From Erythrobacter sp. (GTDB taxonomy: Bacteria > Pseudomonadota > Alphaproteobacteria > Sphingomonadales > Sphingomonadaceae), in the NCBI GenBank assembly GCA_002695185.1, contig NZOF01000046.1, forward strand, positions 1 to 48,509: 48,509 nucleotides of DNA, written 5' to 3'. Both the position numbers and the translations under genes were made by a program. Of this stretch, positions 33,341-42,455 are shown in pieces (within the stretch, counting starts at the first letter, position 1; every line of letters starts with the position of its first letter). The notes below the pieces were generated by a model, which did no database searches, had not been told where the DNA came from, and saw only the letters and a program-made list of their open reading frames with translations.

Positions 33341-35146
33341 CTACAAGGGCGCACATTCGCGTTCGAGCCAGGCCAGGTCTTCGCCTTCGAGTTGCGGCGC
33401 CAAGATATCCCGCGTTTTTGCGTGATAGCTATTCCACCATTCGATTTCTTCCGGCGTCAGCAGAGACTTGTCGACCAATCGGCGATCGAGCGGCACATGC
33501 GTCAGCGTCTCGAAGGTAAGATACTTGCCCTCTGCACCCTCGATTTCTGCATCGACAACAAGGACCAGGTTCTCGATCCGGATCCCGAATTCGCCAGCCT
33601 TGTAATAGCCCGGCTCGTTCGAAAGGATCATGCCTTCGCTCAGCGGAGTTTCGGTGCCGGGGAAGGCACCGCCGGGCTTGGAAATGCGTTGAGGCCCTTC
33701 GTGCACGGCTAGATAGCTGCCCACGCCATGCCCGGTGCCGTGGCCGTAATCGACGCCTGCGGCCCACAGATGCATGCGCGCCAGCACGTCCAGCGCGCCG
33801 CCGGTGGTCTGGTCGGGGAAGCGAGCGCGGTCGAGCTCGATATGGCCCTTCAGAACGCGCGTGTTGCGGTCCACCATTTCAGCAGTCGGTTCGCCCGGTC
33901 CGACCCACACGGTCCGCGTGATGTCGGTGGTGCCGTCTGGGTATTGGCCGCCTGAATCGCACAGATAGATGCTGGAGGGCGGGATCGCGATATTGCTGTC
34001 TTCGTCCACCTTGTAATGCGGAAGCGCCGCATGGCCGGCCGCGGCGCTGATGGTGTCGAAGCTGGTGTCCTTCATATCGGGGCTTAGGCCGCGGAATTCG
34101 CGCAGCTTGGCGGCAGCGGTCAGTTCGTCGACGTCGCCCGAAGGTGCATTCTCTTCAATCCAGCGGAGGTATTTCACCACGGCGGCGCCATCGCGGGCCT
34201 GCGCATCGCGATGACCTTGCTGCTCTGCCGGGTTCTTGATCGCCTTGGGCATAACGGCGGGATCGGCATCGCGCACGACCTTGGCTCCGCCCTGCTCAAG
34301 TGCGTGGAAGATACCGGCAACAGCGTGATTAGGATCGACCGCTACGGTCTTGTTGGACAGTCTCGCAAGCGCAGGCTGAAAATCGGCCCGGTCACGCACA
34401 CGCACGGCATTGCCGAGATGCTGGGTCAGCTCCGGGGTGACTTTCTCGGGCGCGATAAACAGTTCCGCCGTTCCATCGGCGTGCGCCAGTACATAGGACA
34501 AGGCGACGGGCGTATTATCTACGTCCACACCGCGCATGTTGAGCAACCAGGCCACCGAATCAAGCGCGGTAATTACGGTCGCATCGTACCCTTCGCTCTT
34601 CAGCCAGTCGGCCACTTCGGCGCGCTTGTCCGCGCTGGACCGTCCGGCGAACTTGTCGTCATGCGGGACGGCAGCTTCCAATGAAGGCTGGGGGCGATCG
34701 GCCCACACGGCATCGATCGGATTGCTATCGACCGGGACCAGCTCGATCCCCTTCTTCGCGAAAAGCTTTTCGGCCTGTTCTGCCCAGTCGACACCGTGCA
34801 GCCACGCATCGTAGCCGATCTTCGCGCCTTCGGGCGCATTGGCGGCGATCCACTTGGCGGGCGAGGTAGCAGGTACGTCTTCGTAATCGTAGAGCTTGCC
34901 GTCGACCTGCTCGCGCACCTGGACGGTATACCGGCCATCGGTAAACATAGCGGCCTTCTCGCGCAGGACTGCTGCACTGCCGGCACTGCCGCCGAAGCCG
35001 GTCAGCCAGTGCAGGCGCTGGGCCTAGGAGCCGACATATTCGCTCATATGCTCGTCGGAGATCGGAATGACAAAGCCATCGAGGCCGCGCTTGTCGAGTT
35101 CGGTGCGCAGCGCGTCGAGACGGGCTTCATGGGTTTGCATCAGCAT
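33341..35146 (-). pseudogene. M24 aminopeptidase P (PepP-like) interrupted by in-frame TAG
   Basis: The full gene reads from ATG 35146 (AAGGA nine bases upstream) for 601 codons, the normal length for three-domain aminopeptidase P, but codon 41 (35026-35024) is TAG. The context is EYVGS-stop-AQRLHWLTGFGGSAG; relatives have Tyr or a similar residue at the stop position, so a single base (TAC to TAG) would account for it. The rest is intact: metal ligands in CDSGGQYPDGTTDITRTV, GTGHGVGSYL and SNEPGYY. Without readthrough, translation could resume at ATG 34948, losing the first 66 residues. Either a recent pseudogene or a base-calling error. The enzyme removes N-terminal residues ahead of proline. 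Confidence 0.85.
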
Positions 35147-35288
35147 GGGCGGTAATCCTTTCATCGAGCTGCGTTGTCGCGGAGCGAAGCAGCGCTTGCG
35201 GCCAACCGTGGCCGCGCATAATCACATCCCTTCAATAGGCGATCAGGGCCGGTCTTTCCAGCTTTGTGCCGTGTAAGGAAGGTGTCCC

Positions 35289-37451
35289 GTGACTTTCAAC
35301 CGACTGACTGCGTGCCTATCTGTCGCGGCACTGACCTGCGCCGCTCCCATTCATGCCCAATCCGACGAAGGGACATCCGTGACTGCCCCCACTTCACCAC
35401 CGACCGCCGAAAAGCGCGATTATTCCTATTCGCATCACGGGATCACGATTTCCGATCCCTACCACTGGCTGAAGGACGACAGTTACCCGACCGTGGACGA
35501 CGAGGATGTCCTGACGCACCTAAAGGCGGAAAACGCCTGGTTCGAAGCGCGCATGGCTCCGCAACAGAAGCTGGTGGAAGAGCTTTACGAAGAGATGAAA
35601 GCGCGGGTGAAGGAGGATGAGAGCAGCGTCCCTCAGAAGGACGGCGACTGGCTCTACTGGTCCGAGTTCGAGCAGGGCAAGGAGTATCGAAAATACTACC
35701 GCAAACCGGTAGCGGGCGGTGATCCGCAACTCATCCTGGATGAGAACGTGCTGGCCGAAGGGCACGAATATTTCCGCCTTGGCGCATTTTCCGTTTCCAA
35801 GAACGGTCGCTATCTAGCCTACTCGGCAGACACGAATGGTTCCGAACGGTTCACTGCGCGCATCAAGGATCTCGAGACCGGCGAACTCTTGCCAGACGAG
35901 ATCCCCGGCACGCTGACCGGGCTAGCCTGGGTCATGAACGACAGGGCGATCGTCTACGGATTGGCCAATGATCAGTGGCGGGTCCACGATGCGACGATGC
36001 ACGTTCTCGGCACGCCGCTGTCGGACGATGTCGAGCTGTATCGTGAGACCGAAAACGACGGCTTCCGGGTCGGGGCAGGACTGTCGGCTCAGGAAGACTG
36101 GCTGGTCATCTCGACAGGAGATAACGAGACGAGCGAAGTGCGCCTCGTTCGCGCCGACGACCCGACGGGTGAGCAAATCCTTGTCGCGCCGCGCCAGACG
36201 GGCCGCGAATATGATGTCGACGTGCGGACGGTAGATGGCCAAGCCACGCTCTACATTCACACGAACGACGAACATGTGAACTTCCGGCTCGCCACGGCCA
36301 GCCTCGAGGCGCCGGGTGATTGGAAGACCCTGATAGAAGGCTCCGACGAATTCTATCTCGACGGGTTCGAACTGTTCAAGGATTACTACGTCACCGAAGG
36401 CCGCCTGCGCGGTCTCGATCAGATCCAGCTGCGCAGTTACAAGGATCCCAATCTGGTCAAGCCGGTCGCCTTTACCGAGGCGAGCTTTTCGACCGGGCTT
36501 TCGAACAATCCCGAATACGATACCGACCGGCTGCGCCTTTCCTACGAAAGCATGGTCACTCCCGACACGGTCTATGACTACCATGTCGGCAGCGGCGAAC
36601 TGGAGCTCCTCAAGCAGCAGGAGATACCAAGTGGCTACGACGCCAATCTCTATCAGGTCGAACGGATCGAAATCGCCGCGCGGGATGGCACGCCGGTTCC
36701 GGTGTCGATCGTCAGCCGCAAGGACCGCGAGGCCGGCGGTCCGCTGCATCTTTATGCCTATGGCGCTTACGGCTTTGCCTATCCCCCCAACTTCTCGACC
36801 ACCAGACTGAGCTTGGTCGATCGCGGCTATGCCTTCGCCATCGCGCATATTCGCGGCGGCGACGATCTCGGGCGCAATTGGTATCTGCAGGGCAAGCTCA
36901 ACGAGCGGACCAATACCTTCAACGATTTTGTCGATGTGGCGAAGGGCCTGATTGCCCAGGGCTATACCGCCGAAGGTCGGATTAGCGCGAGCGGCGGTTC
37001 TGCGGGCGGCGAATTGATGGGCGTCGTGCTCAACACCAATCCCGAGCTGTGGGGCGCAGTGGTTGCCCATGTGCCGTTCGTGGATGTCCTTTCGACCATG
37101 CTCGACAAGGATCTGCCGCTCACCCCGGGTGAATGGCCCGAGTGGGGCAACCCGATCGAGAGCAAGCAGGCTTTTGCCTACATTCTTTCTTATTCGCCCT
37201 ACGATCAGGTCTCAGCGCAGGACTATCCTCCACTGTTGGTCACGGCTGGCCTCAATGACCCGCGGGTTACCTATTGGGAGCCGGCAAAATGGGTGGCCAA
37301 GCTGCGCGAGTTGAAAACAGACCAGAACGAGCTGCTGCTGAAAACGAACATGGGCGCGGGTCACGGCGGTAAGTCCGGGCGCTTTGCGTCCATTTACGAG
37401 GTCGCCGAAGAATACGCCTTTATCCTTTGGCAGATGGGGGAGGCACCATGA
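35289..37451 (+). CDS. ptrB: oligopeptidase B (S9A prolyl oligopeptidase family), exported
   Basis: 720 residues with a GTG start (35289) behind AAGGAAGG. A signal peptide (MTFNRLTACLSVAALTCAAPIHA) predicts export. After a beta-propeller (about 90-430) comes the alpha/beta-hydrolase with Ser571 in GGSAGGELMG, Asp657 in LNDPRVTYWEPAKW and His692 in GAGHGGKSGR. FVDVLSTMLDKDLPLTPGEWPEWGNP is typical of oligopeptidase B, which cuts after Arg and Lys in short peptides. Divergent from the broken pepP-like gene; the 142-base gap between them must hold both promoters. Its stop overlaps the thioesterase start (ATGA). Confidence 0.95.
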   Translation: MTFNRLTACLSVAALTCAAPIHAQSDEGTSVTAPTSPPTAEKRDYSYSHHGITISDPYHWLKDDSYPTVDDEDVLTHLKAENAWFEARMAPQQKLVEELYEEMKARVKEDESSVPQKDGDWLYWSEFEQGKEYRKYYRKPVAGGDPQLILDENVLAEGHEYFRLGAFSVSKNGRYLAYSADTNGSERFTARIKDLETGELLPDEIPGTLTGLAWVMNDRAIVYGLANDQWRVHDATMHVLGTPLSDDVELYRETENDGFRVGAGLSAQEDWLVISTGDNETSEVRLVRADDPTGEQILVAPRQTGREYDVDVRTVDGQATLYIHTNDEHVNFRLATASLEAPGDWKTLIEGSDEFYLDGFELFKDYYVTEGRLRGLDQIQLRSYKDPNLVKPVAFTEASFSTGLSNNPEYDTDRLRLSYESMVTPDTVYDYHVGSGELELLKQQEIPSGYDANLYQVERIEIAARDGTPVPVSIVSRKDREAGGPLHLYAYGAYGFAYPPNFSTTRLSLVDRGYAFAIAHIRGGDDLGRNWYLQGKLNERTNTFNDFVDVAKGLIAQGYTAEGRISASGGSAGGELMGVVLNTNPELWGAVVAHVPFVDVLSTMLDKDLPLTPGEWPEWGNPIESKQAFAYILSYSPYDQVSAQDYPPLLVTAGLNDPRVTYWEPAKWVAKLRELKTDQNELLLKTNMGAGHGGKSGRFASIYEVAEEYAFILWQMGEAP

Positions 37452-37843
37452 GCAAGCATTTCGAACGGACATTCACCGCCCAGCCCGAAGACATCGACGA
37501 GCTCGGACATGTGAACAATGCCGTCTGGGTGCGCTGGATTCAGGACATCGCCGTTTCCAACTGGGACGAAATCGCCCACCCGGAAGACAGTGCCCGCTTC
37601 TTCTGGGTCGTGACCCGGCACGAGATAGACTACCGCGGAAATGTCGTCGAAGGTGAGAGCGTGACCGGGGACACATGGATCGAGGGGCAGCCAAGGGGCG
37701 CCACATCCGTCCGCCGGGTTGATTTCCGTAATGCTTCCGGAAAGGTCATCGTCTCCGCGGCGACGACTTGGGCAATGCTCGATCGTGAGACACAACGTCT
37801 CGTCCGGGTACGCCCTGAAATTCTCGCCCCGTTTCGCGATTAG
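37448..37843 (+). CDS. acyl-CoA thioesterase (4HBT hotdog family)
   Basis: 131 residues from ATG 37448, overlapping the oligopeptidase stop by four bases. Hotdog-fold motif DELGHVNNAVWVRWIQD at residues about 18-34 (the Asp/His-Asn-Asn signature of 4HBT thioesterases), then TRHEIDYRGNVVEGESVTGDTWI and a final strand. Such enzymes release free acids from acyl-CoA or acyl-ACP. Coupling to a peptidase gene does not reveal the substrate. An in-frame ATG 21 bases upstream lies inside the peptidase gene and is not preferred. Confidence 0.9.
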   Translation: MSKHFERTFTAQPEDIDELGHVNNAVWVRWIQDIAVSNWDEIAHPEDSARFFWVVTRHEIDYRGNVVEGESVTGDTWIEGQPRGATSVRRVDFRNASGKVIVSAATTWAMLDRETQRLVRVRPEILAPFRD

Positions 37844-37861
37844 CCGTCAAATGCTGATCAG

Positions 37862-39628
37862 CTAGACCCGGGATCTGCGGGAAAGCCGCTGAAGCGGTCC
37901 GACCGGCGAAAGCTTTTCTTTCCGGGTCGTGTTTCGCCCGGCGCATTTGGCCTCGTAAAGCAGCCTGTCCGCCTTGGCATACAAGCTGATGAAACCATCG
38001 GTAGTTTCGCGAACCTTCCATTCTGCGAAGTCCACAAAACCCATGCTGGCTGTGACCGGCCGATCAAGTTCTTCCACGGCCGTGAAGATACGGGCGGTCA
38101 TGGACCTGCGCCGTCTCTCCGCTTTTTCTGCCGCATCTTCGCCGCGTAGAAGGAGGAGGAATTCCTCGCCGCCCATGCGAAAGGCGACGACATCATTGTC
38201 GTCGCCGGGGCTGAGGGCCCACGCCGCACTTCGAATCACGCGGTCACCCACGGGATGGCCGAAATCATCATTGATCGACTTGAAATCATCGAGATCCACC
38301 ACCGCCATCGCGTGAAATCCGTCCCTCACCAATTCGGGATAGCGAATCTCAAGGGATCGGCGGTTGCGCAGCCCGGTTAGTTCGTCGTGCTCGCTGATCA
38401 TTTCGAGATCGCGAGCGGTCAGGATCGCACGGTCGCGCTGTCGACGGATAATCATGAACCGATCGGCGACCGCTACCGCGGTGGCGATGACTTCAAACAG
38501 CAGAGCGAAATTCTGCGGCCAGGTCTCGTCGAAATTGAAAGCTTCGCCGTAAAGGTAAACCCCGATTGTCTGGGTCAGGATGACGAAAAACAGCGGCGTG
38601 ATGCCAACCGTGAGGAAGGTTGCCACGCGGCTGCCGTTTCGGCGCGCGAAAGTAAGCACGACATAATAGGCGGCAAAGAGACCCACCAGCACAGCGAAAT
38701 ACAGGTAATCTATATAGCCTGCGAACCAATCGATGAGGAAGGTTCCGATCAATCCGTTCGCTACCGCTATTGCAGCCAATCCCAACAGCCACCGTCGCCG
38801 CGAGGCCGGAAGCTTGCTGCTTTCGAGAAAATGATATGCGAACAGAAAGGTCGCCGCGATCATCAGATCGAGACTGAGGTAGGTGATCATGAGCTCCGCA
38901 TCGTAAGACAAAGCGGTCGCCATGGGGAGCAAGCCAGATACCGATGCCGTCTGCACCATCGCCATCAGACAGAAGAGCCCGTGATAGATGAGGAAGGTCT
39001 CGCGCAAGGCGCGGTAGAAAATCAGGTCGAAAATAGCCGGGCTCAGCAGCAGGCCGCAGAGGAGAGCTGCCAGGAGATGATAGTAGCCGGCTACAGCTGG
39101 CGTTTCTGCGTGACGCGAGATTTCGGCACGCACGAATGCGTCGGGATAATATCCCCCTTCGTGGATCATGGCGATGGATTTCACCGGGACGCCCAGATCC
39201 GGCAATTCGATCATGGCCCGCAGGCTCGAGGATCCAAGCTTGAGATCCCGGAAACCGTATGTTCGCGAGATAATCGAGCCATCAGTGCCTTCGACCCGGA
39301 CGATAAGGCGCTCGAATTCATTCCGATCGAAGCTGAGAAAACGCGGATAAGCGGGAGGCCCCGTAGCCCCGCTCAAATCGTGACGGATAATGTGACGATC
39401 CGCAAACCAGTCGAACTGTTCGCTGTCGCACTCCCAAGTCTCGGGTTTCTGAATCGCATCCCGATAGGATACGCTCGTATCAGTCGAGATGTGGCAAACT
39501 GACCCAGGTGCAAATCCGTCGGCGGCAAAGAGCTTGCCCGGCACGAGCAGCAGCATCGCGCAAAGCACGAAAATTGCTGCAGTCCGCAACGACGCGAACT
39601 GCAGGCCAGCGATCGGGGCCCTTCCCAT
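37862..39628 (-). CDS. membrane diguanylate cyclase (7TM-DISM-like + GGDEF)
   Basis: 588 residues. Signal or anchor helix (about 15-35), extracytoplasmic domain (about 36-180), seven closely spaced membrane helices (about 185-395) and a C-terminal GGDEF domain with active-site GGEEF (486-490) plus DLDDFKSINDDFGH. This 7TMR-DISM architecture senses an external ligand and makes cyclic di-GMP. The RxxD inhibitory site expected five residues before GGEEF is not present (the stretch is PGDDNDVVAFRM), so product feedback via that site is unlikely. It follows ald by 69 bases, with a CtrA-like site in the gap. Confidence 0.9.
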   Translation of the reverse strand: MGRAPIAGLQFASLRTAAIFVLCAMLLLVPGKLFAADGFAPGSVCHISTDTSVSYRDAIQKPETWECDSEQFDWFADRHIIRHDLSGATGPPAYPRFLSFDRNEFERLIVRVEGTDGSIISRTYGFRDLKLGSSSLRAMIELPDLGVPVKSIAMIHEGGYYPDAFVRAEISRHAETPAVAGYYHLLAALLCGLLLSPAIFDLIFYRALRETFLIYHGLFCLMAMVQTASVSGLLPMATALSYDAELMITYLSLDLMIAATFLFAYHFLESSKLPASRRRWLLGLAAIAVANGLIGTFLIDWFAGYIDYLYFAVLVGLFAAYYVVLTFARRNGSRVATFLTVGITPLFFVILTQTIGVYLYGEAFNFDETWPQNFALLFEVIATAVAVADRFMIIRRQRDRAILTARDLEMISEHDELTGLRNRRSLEIRYPELVRDGFHAMAVVDLDDFKSINDDFGHPVGDRVIRSAAWALSPGDDNDVVAFRMGGEEFLLLLRGEDAAEKAERRRRSMTARIFTAVEELDRPVTASMGFVDFAEWKVRETTDGFISLYAKADRLLYEAKCAGRNTTRKEKLSPVGPLQRLSRRSRV

Positions 39629-39654
39629 TGAAGTACCCGATACGCGTTAATTTC

Positions 39655-39669
39655 CTAATGGCACGTTAA
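39655..39669 (-). promoter_or_regulatory. CtrA-like site upstream of diguanylate cyclase
   Basis: On the minus strand TTAA, seven bases, TTAG: one mismatch from the alphaproteobacterial CtrA consensus TTAA-N7-TTAA. It is 27-41 bases before the ATG of the cyclase gene, with another TTAAC between. Suggestive only. Confidence 0.3.
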
Positions 39670-39697
39670 ACTTATCTTCCCGCACGAAACCGGGATT

Positions 39698-40816
39698 TTA
39701 GGCAGTCAATATTTCCGCCACCGGACGATAGGCATAACCCAGTTCGCGCGCGACCGCTTCATAGGTCACTTCGCCTGCGTGAACGTTCAGACCTTCGGCA
39801 AGATACGGGTCCGCAGCCAGCGCCTTTTTCCAACCGAGGCGGGCGATACGCAAAGCATGCGGCAGCGTGACGTTGTTCAGGGCATAGGTGCTGGTCCGCG
39901 CCACGGCGCCAGGCATGTTGGCGACGCAATAATGGACGACGTCGTCTACTACGTAGGTTGGATCGGCGTGAGTGGTGGGCTTGCTGGTTTCGAAACAGCC
40001 GCCCTGATCGATCGCGACATCGACCAGCACCGCGCCCTTCTGCATGCGCTTGAGCATGGTGCGGGTGACCAGCTTGGGCGCCGCCGCGCCGGGGATCAGC
40101 ACCGCGCCGATCACCAGATCCGCATTGCTGACCGCGTCGAGCAGATTGGCGGCGTTGGAAAAGCGCGTGCTGGCACGGGCTTCGAAATGCGTGCCGACCT
40201 TTTCCAGCACTTCGGGATCGCGGTCGAGGATGGTGACATTCGCGCCAAGGCCGACCGCCATCTGCGCCGCGTTGAAGCCGACCACGCCGCCGCCGATCAC
40301 CACGACCTTGCCCGGCATCACGCCCGGCACGCCGCCCAGCAGAACGCCGCGGCCGCCATGCGCTTTCTCCAGCGCGGCGGCACCTGCCTGCACGCTCATC
40401 CGTCCGGCGACCTGGCTCATTGGCTTGAGCAAGGGTAGCTGGCCGCGCGGGCCGGTCACGGTTTCGTAAGCGATCGCGGTCACGCCGCTTTCGACCAGAT
40501 TGCGCGTCTGATCGGGATCGGGCGCGAGATGGAGATAGGTGTAGAGGATTTGGTCGCGGCGCAGCTTCTTGCGTTCGTCCGCTTGCGGTTCCTTGACCTT
40601 CACGACCATTTCGCATTCGGCGAAGATCGGATCGGGTCCGTCGACGATCTTCGCGCCCGCGGCCATATATTGTTCGTCGGTTGCATCGATGCCGAGCCCG
40701 GCACCGCTTTCGATCCAGACCTCGTTGCCCTGGCTGACCAGCTCATATGCGCTTTCGGGCGTCAGGCCGACGCGATATTCATGATTTTTGATTTCCTTTG
40801 GGCAACCGACGCGCAT
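39698..40816 (-). CDS. ald: alanine dehydrogenase
   Basis: 372 residues from ATG 40816 with AAGGAG at the right distance. NAD-dependent interconversion of alanine and pyruvate plus ammonia. Starts [20 protein letters not shown]; catalytic Lys75 (VKVKEPQ) and His96 (TYLHLAPD); NAD-binding [40 protein letters not shown]. It is the Ald type rather than a transhydrogenase alpha subunit, judged by length and the C-terminus. Downstream of the DUF389 gene by 79 bases and upstream of the cyclase. Confidence 0.96.
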   Translation of the reverse strand: MRVGCPKEIKNHEYRVGLTPESAYELVSQGNEVWIESGAGLGIDATDEQYMAAGAKIVDGPDPIFAECEMVVKVKEPQADERKKLRRDQILYTYLHLAPDPDQTRNLVESGVTAIAYETVTGPRGQLPLLKPMSQVAGRMSVQAGAAALEKAHGGRGVLLGGVPGVMPGKVVVIGGGVVGFNAAQMAVGLGANVTILDRDPEVLEKVGTHFEARASTRFSNAANLLDAVSNADLVIGAVLIPGAAAPKLVTRTMLKRMQKGAVLVDVAIDQGGCFETSKPTTHADPTYVVDDVVHYCVANMPGAVARTSTYALNNVTLPHALRIARLGWKKALAADPYLAEGLNVHAGEVTYEAVARELGYAYRPVAEILTA

Positions 40817-40895
40817 TGGGCGAACTCCTTCTCTTGCGAGGGGCAGGTACAAGCCTTGCTATCGGGCGGCAAGCACACGAGAGGCGGGCGCAAGC

Positions 40896-42446
40896 TTATT
40901 GCGGAAGAGGCGCCCAGCGGATTGCGATACGCTCGTCATCACCCGGCTCGACTTGCGCAATCTCTATGTCGGCATCTCGCAAGCGAGCGGCCAAGGCTTC
41001 CGTCTGCTCTGGCGGGCCTGTCAGGATTAAGGGTAAGTCGATTCGCTGCGCTGCCCATATCACGGTCTTCTCCGCCGAGATTCCAGCCTCGTCAGGCCCT
41101 TCCTCGCCCAAAGTAATGGTTGGGAGCGCGCGCAAAGGTGGGCGCAGCCTTACCGTCCAGCCAGGTGTATCGCCGATTACGCGCGCTTCGAGATCGCGAT
41201 AGCCTTCGAGCGATAGTCCGGGCAGCGGTTTGGCATTCGCAGATACGATCCGCGTGTCGCGGTCGAGCAGGACAGCGGAACGATTGACCCCCGCAGCCAT
41301 CGCCATGCGATCCACAAGCGTTGAAATCTGGCGCTCTGTGGCGGCGGCCTGCTCGGCAGCGCGGGCGCGGGCCAGTTCCGCCTGCTCGGCTGCGCCCGGG
41401 TCAGCGCCGACGCGCAATTGCTCGATATTGACGGTGACCTGGCGACCGAGTTTTTCCTGCAGCGTTTGCGACAGGTCGCCATTGGCACCGGTATCGAAGT
41501 TCGGCGTAAAAACGGTCGCCGTGATGGTAAGTGGTTCGCTGTCCCAATCGATCGTCTGCTCGCTGATCCGGGCTCGCGAGCCGAACTCGGCCTGGATGGC
41601 ATTGCGCACGATACGCTGGGAATTGGTCTCCCATGCGATTTGCCTGAGCGACAGGCCGAGCGGGATGGCCAGCGCCACGAAGATCATGAAGATGCCGACA
41701 TTCTGAAACCAGCCCTGCCGGGTGGAGAGGCTTGTGCGGAAGCCATAGAGGCGCGCCATGATCGTCGCGGTCAGCGCAATGGTCAGGCAGTTGGTCACGA
41801 ACAGGCCTAGCGCGCCGAAGAAAACCGTCCAGTTGAGCGTCGCAAGGCCGAAGCCGACCACTGCCAGTGGAGGCATCAAGGCGGTCGCGATGGCAACGCC
41901 TACGATCGTGCCTTCGCGCCCGCGGATCATCGCATAGGAACCGGCGATGGAGGAGAAGAGCGCTACAAGCAGATCGAGCAGATTGGGCCGCGTGCGCGAG
42001 GCGATTTCCTCGGTCACGGCTTGCAATGGCGACACCAGCACGATCAGGGCGGAGAACAACACTGCCACCAGGCTGCCGAGCGCAAGCGTCTTGGCGCTGA
42101 TGCGCAGCCATTTCTGCTTACCCGTTGCCAGCGCGAAGCCGACGCCAAGGATCGGGCTCATCAGCGGCGAGAGAAGCATGGCGCCGATAACCACCGCGCC
42201 GGAAGACAGCAGCAGGCCGAGGATCGCGATGCCTGCCGACATCATGGTCATCAGCATGTATCGCGGTGTCGTCGGGCATTCGAGCGCGATCTTGGCGATC
42301 ACTTCCTGGTGATCGACACCGGTGCGGACATTCGTACGCCAGTACTGACGTAGCTGCGCAACGGCCCGCCCGATGGGCGAAAATACCCAGCGTGCGGTGC
42401 GTTCCGCTTCCTCGTCGGCGGATGGGCTTCGAGTCACAGCGTCCAT
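40896..42446 (-). CDS. DUF389 multi-helix membrane protein
   Basis: 516 residues from ATG 42446. The DUF389 core is residues about 60-270: closely packed helices with MTMMSAGIAILGLLLSSGAVVIGAMLLSPLMSPILG, then IVGVAIATALMPPLAVVGFGLA and FVTNCLTIALTATIMARLYG. A long extracytoplasmic C-terminal region (about 290-516) has an Ala/Glu-rich coiled-coil stretch (AEQAELARARAAEQAAATER) between two alpha/beta segments. Function of the family is unknown. It follows ftsK by nine bases and is probably in the same transcript. Confidence 0.9.
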   Translation of the reverse strand: MDAVTRSPSADEEAERTARWVFSPIGRAVAQLRQYWRTNVRTGVDHQEVIAKIALECPTTPRYMLMTMMSAGIAILGLLLSSGAVVIGAMLLSPLMSPILGVGFALATGKQKWLRISAKTLALGSLVAVLFSALIVLVSPLQAVTEEIASRTRPNLLDLLVALFSSIAGSYAMIRGREGTIVGVAIATALMPPLAVVGFGLATLNWTVFFGALGLFVTNCLTIALTATIMARLYGFRTSLSTRQGWFQNVGIFMIFVALAIPLGLSLRQIAWETNSQRIVRNAIQAEFGSRARISEQTIDWDSEPLTITATVFTPNFDTGANGDLSQTLQEKLGRQVTVNIEQLRVGADPGAAEQAELARARAAEQAAATERQISTLVDRMAMAAGVNRSAVLLDRDTRIVSANAKPLPGLSLEGYRDLEARVIGDTPGWTVRLRPPLRALPTITLGEEGPDEAGISAEKTVIWAAQRIDLPLILTGPPEQTEALAARLRDADIEIAQVEPGDDERIAIRWAPLPQ

Positions 42447-42455
42447 CAAGCGCCC

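Noticed and set aside
40817..40895. Riboswitch upstream of ald
   Set aside because: The 79-base gap contains no glycine-riboswitch core or other recognisable aptamer; only a short CTTGC/GCAAG repeat.
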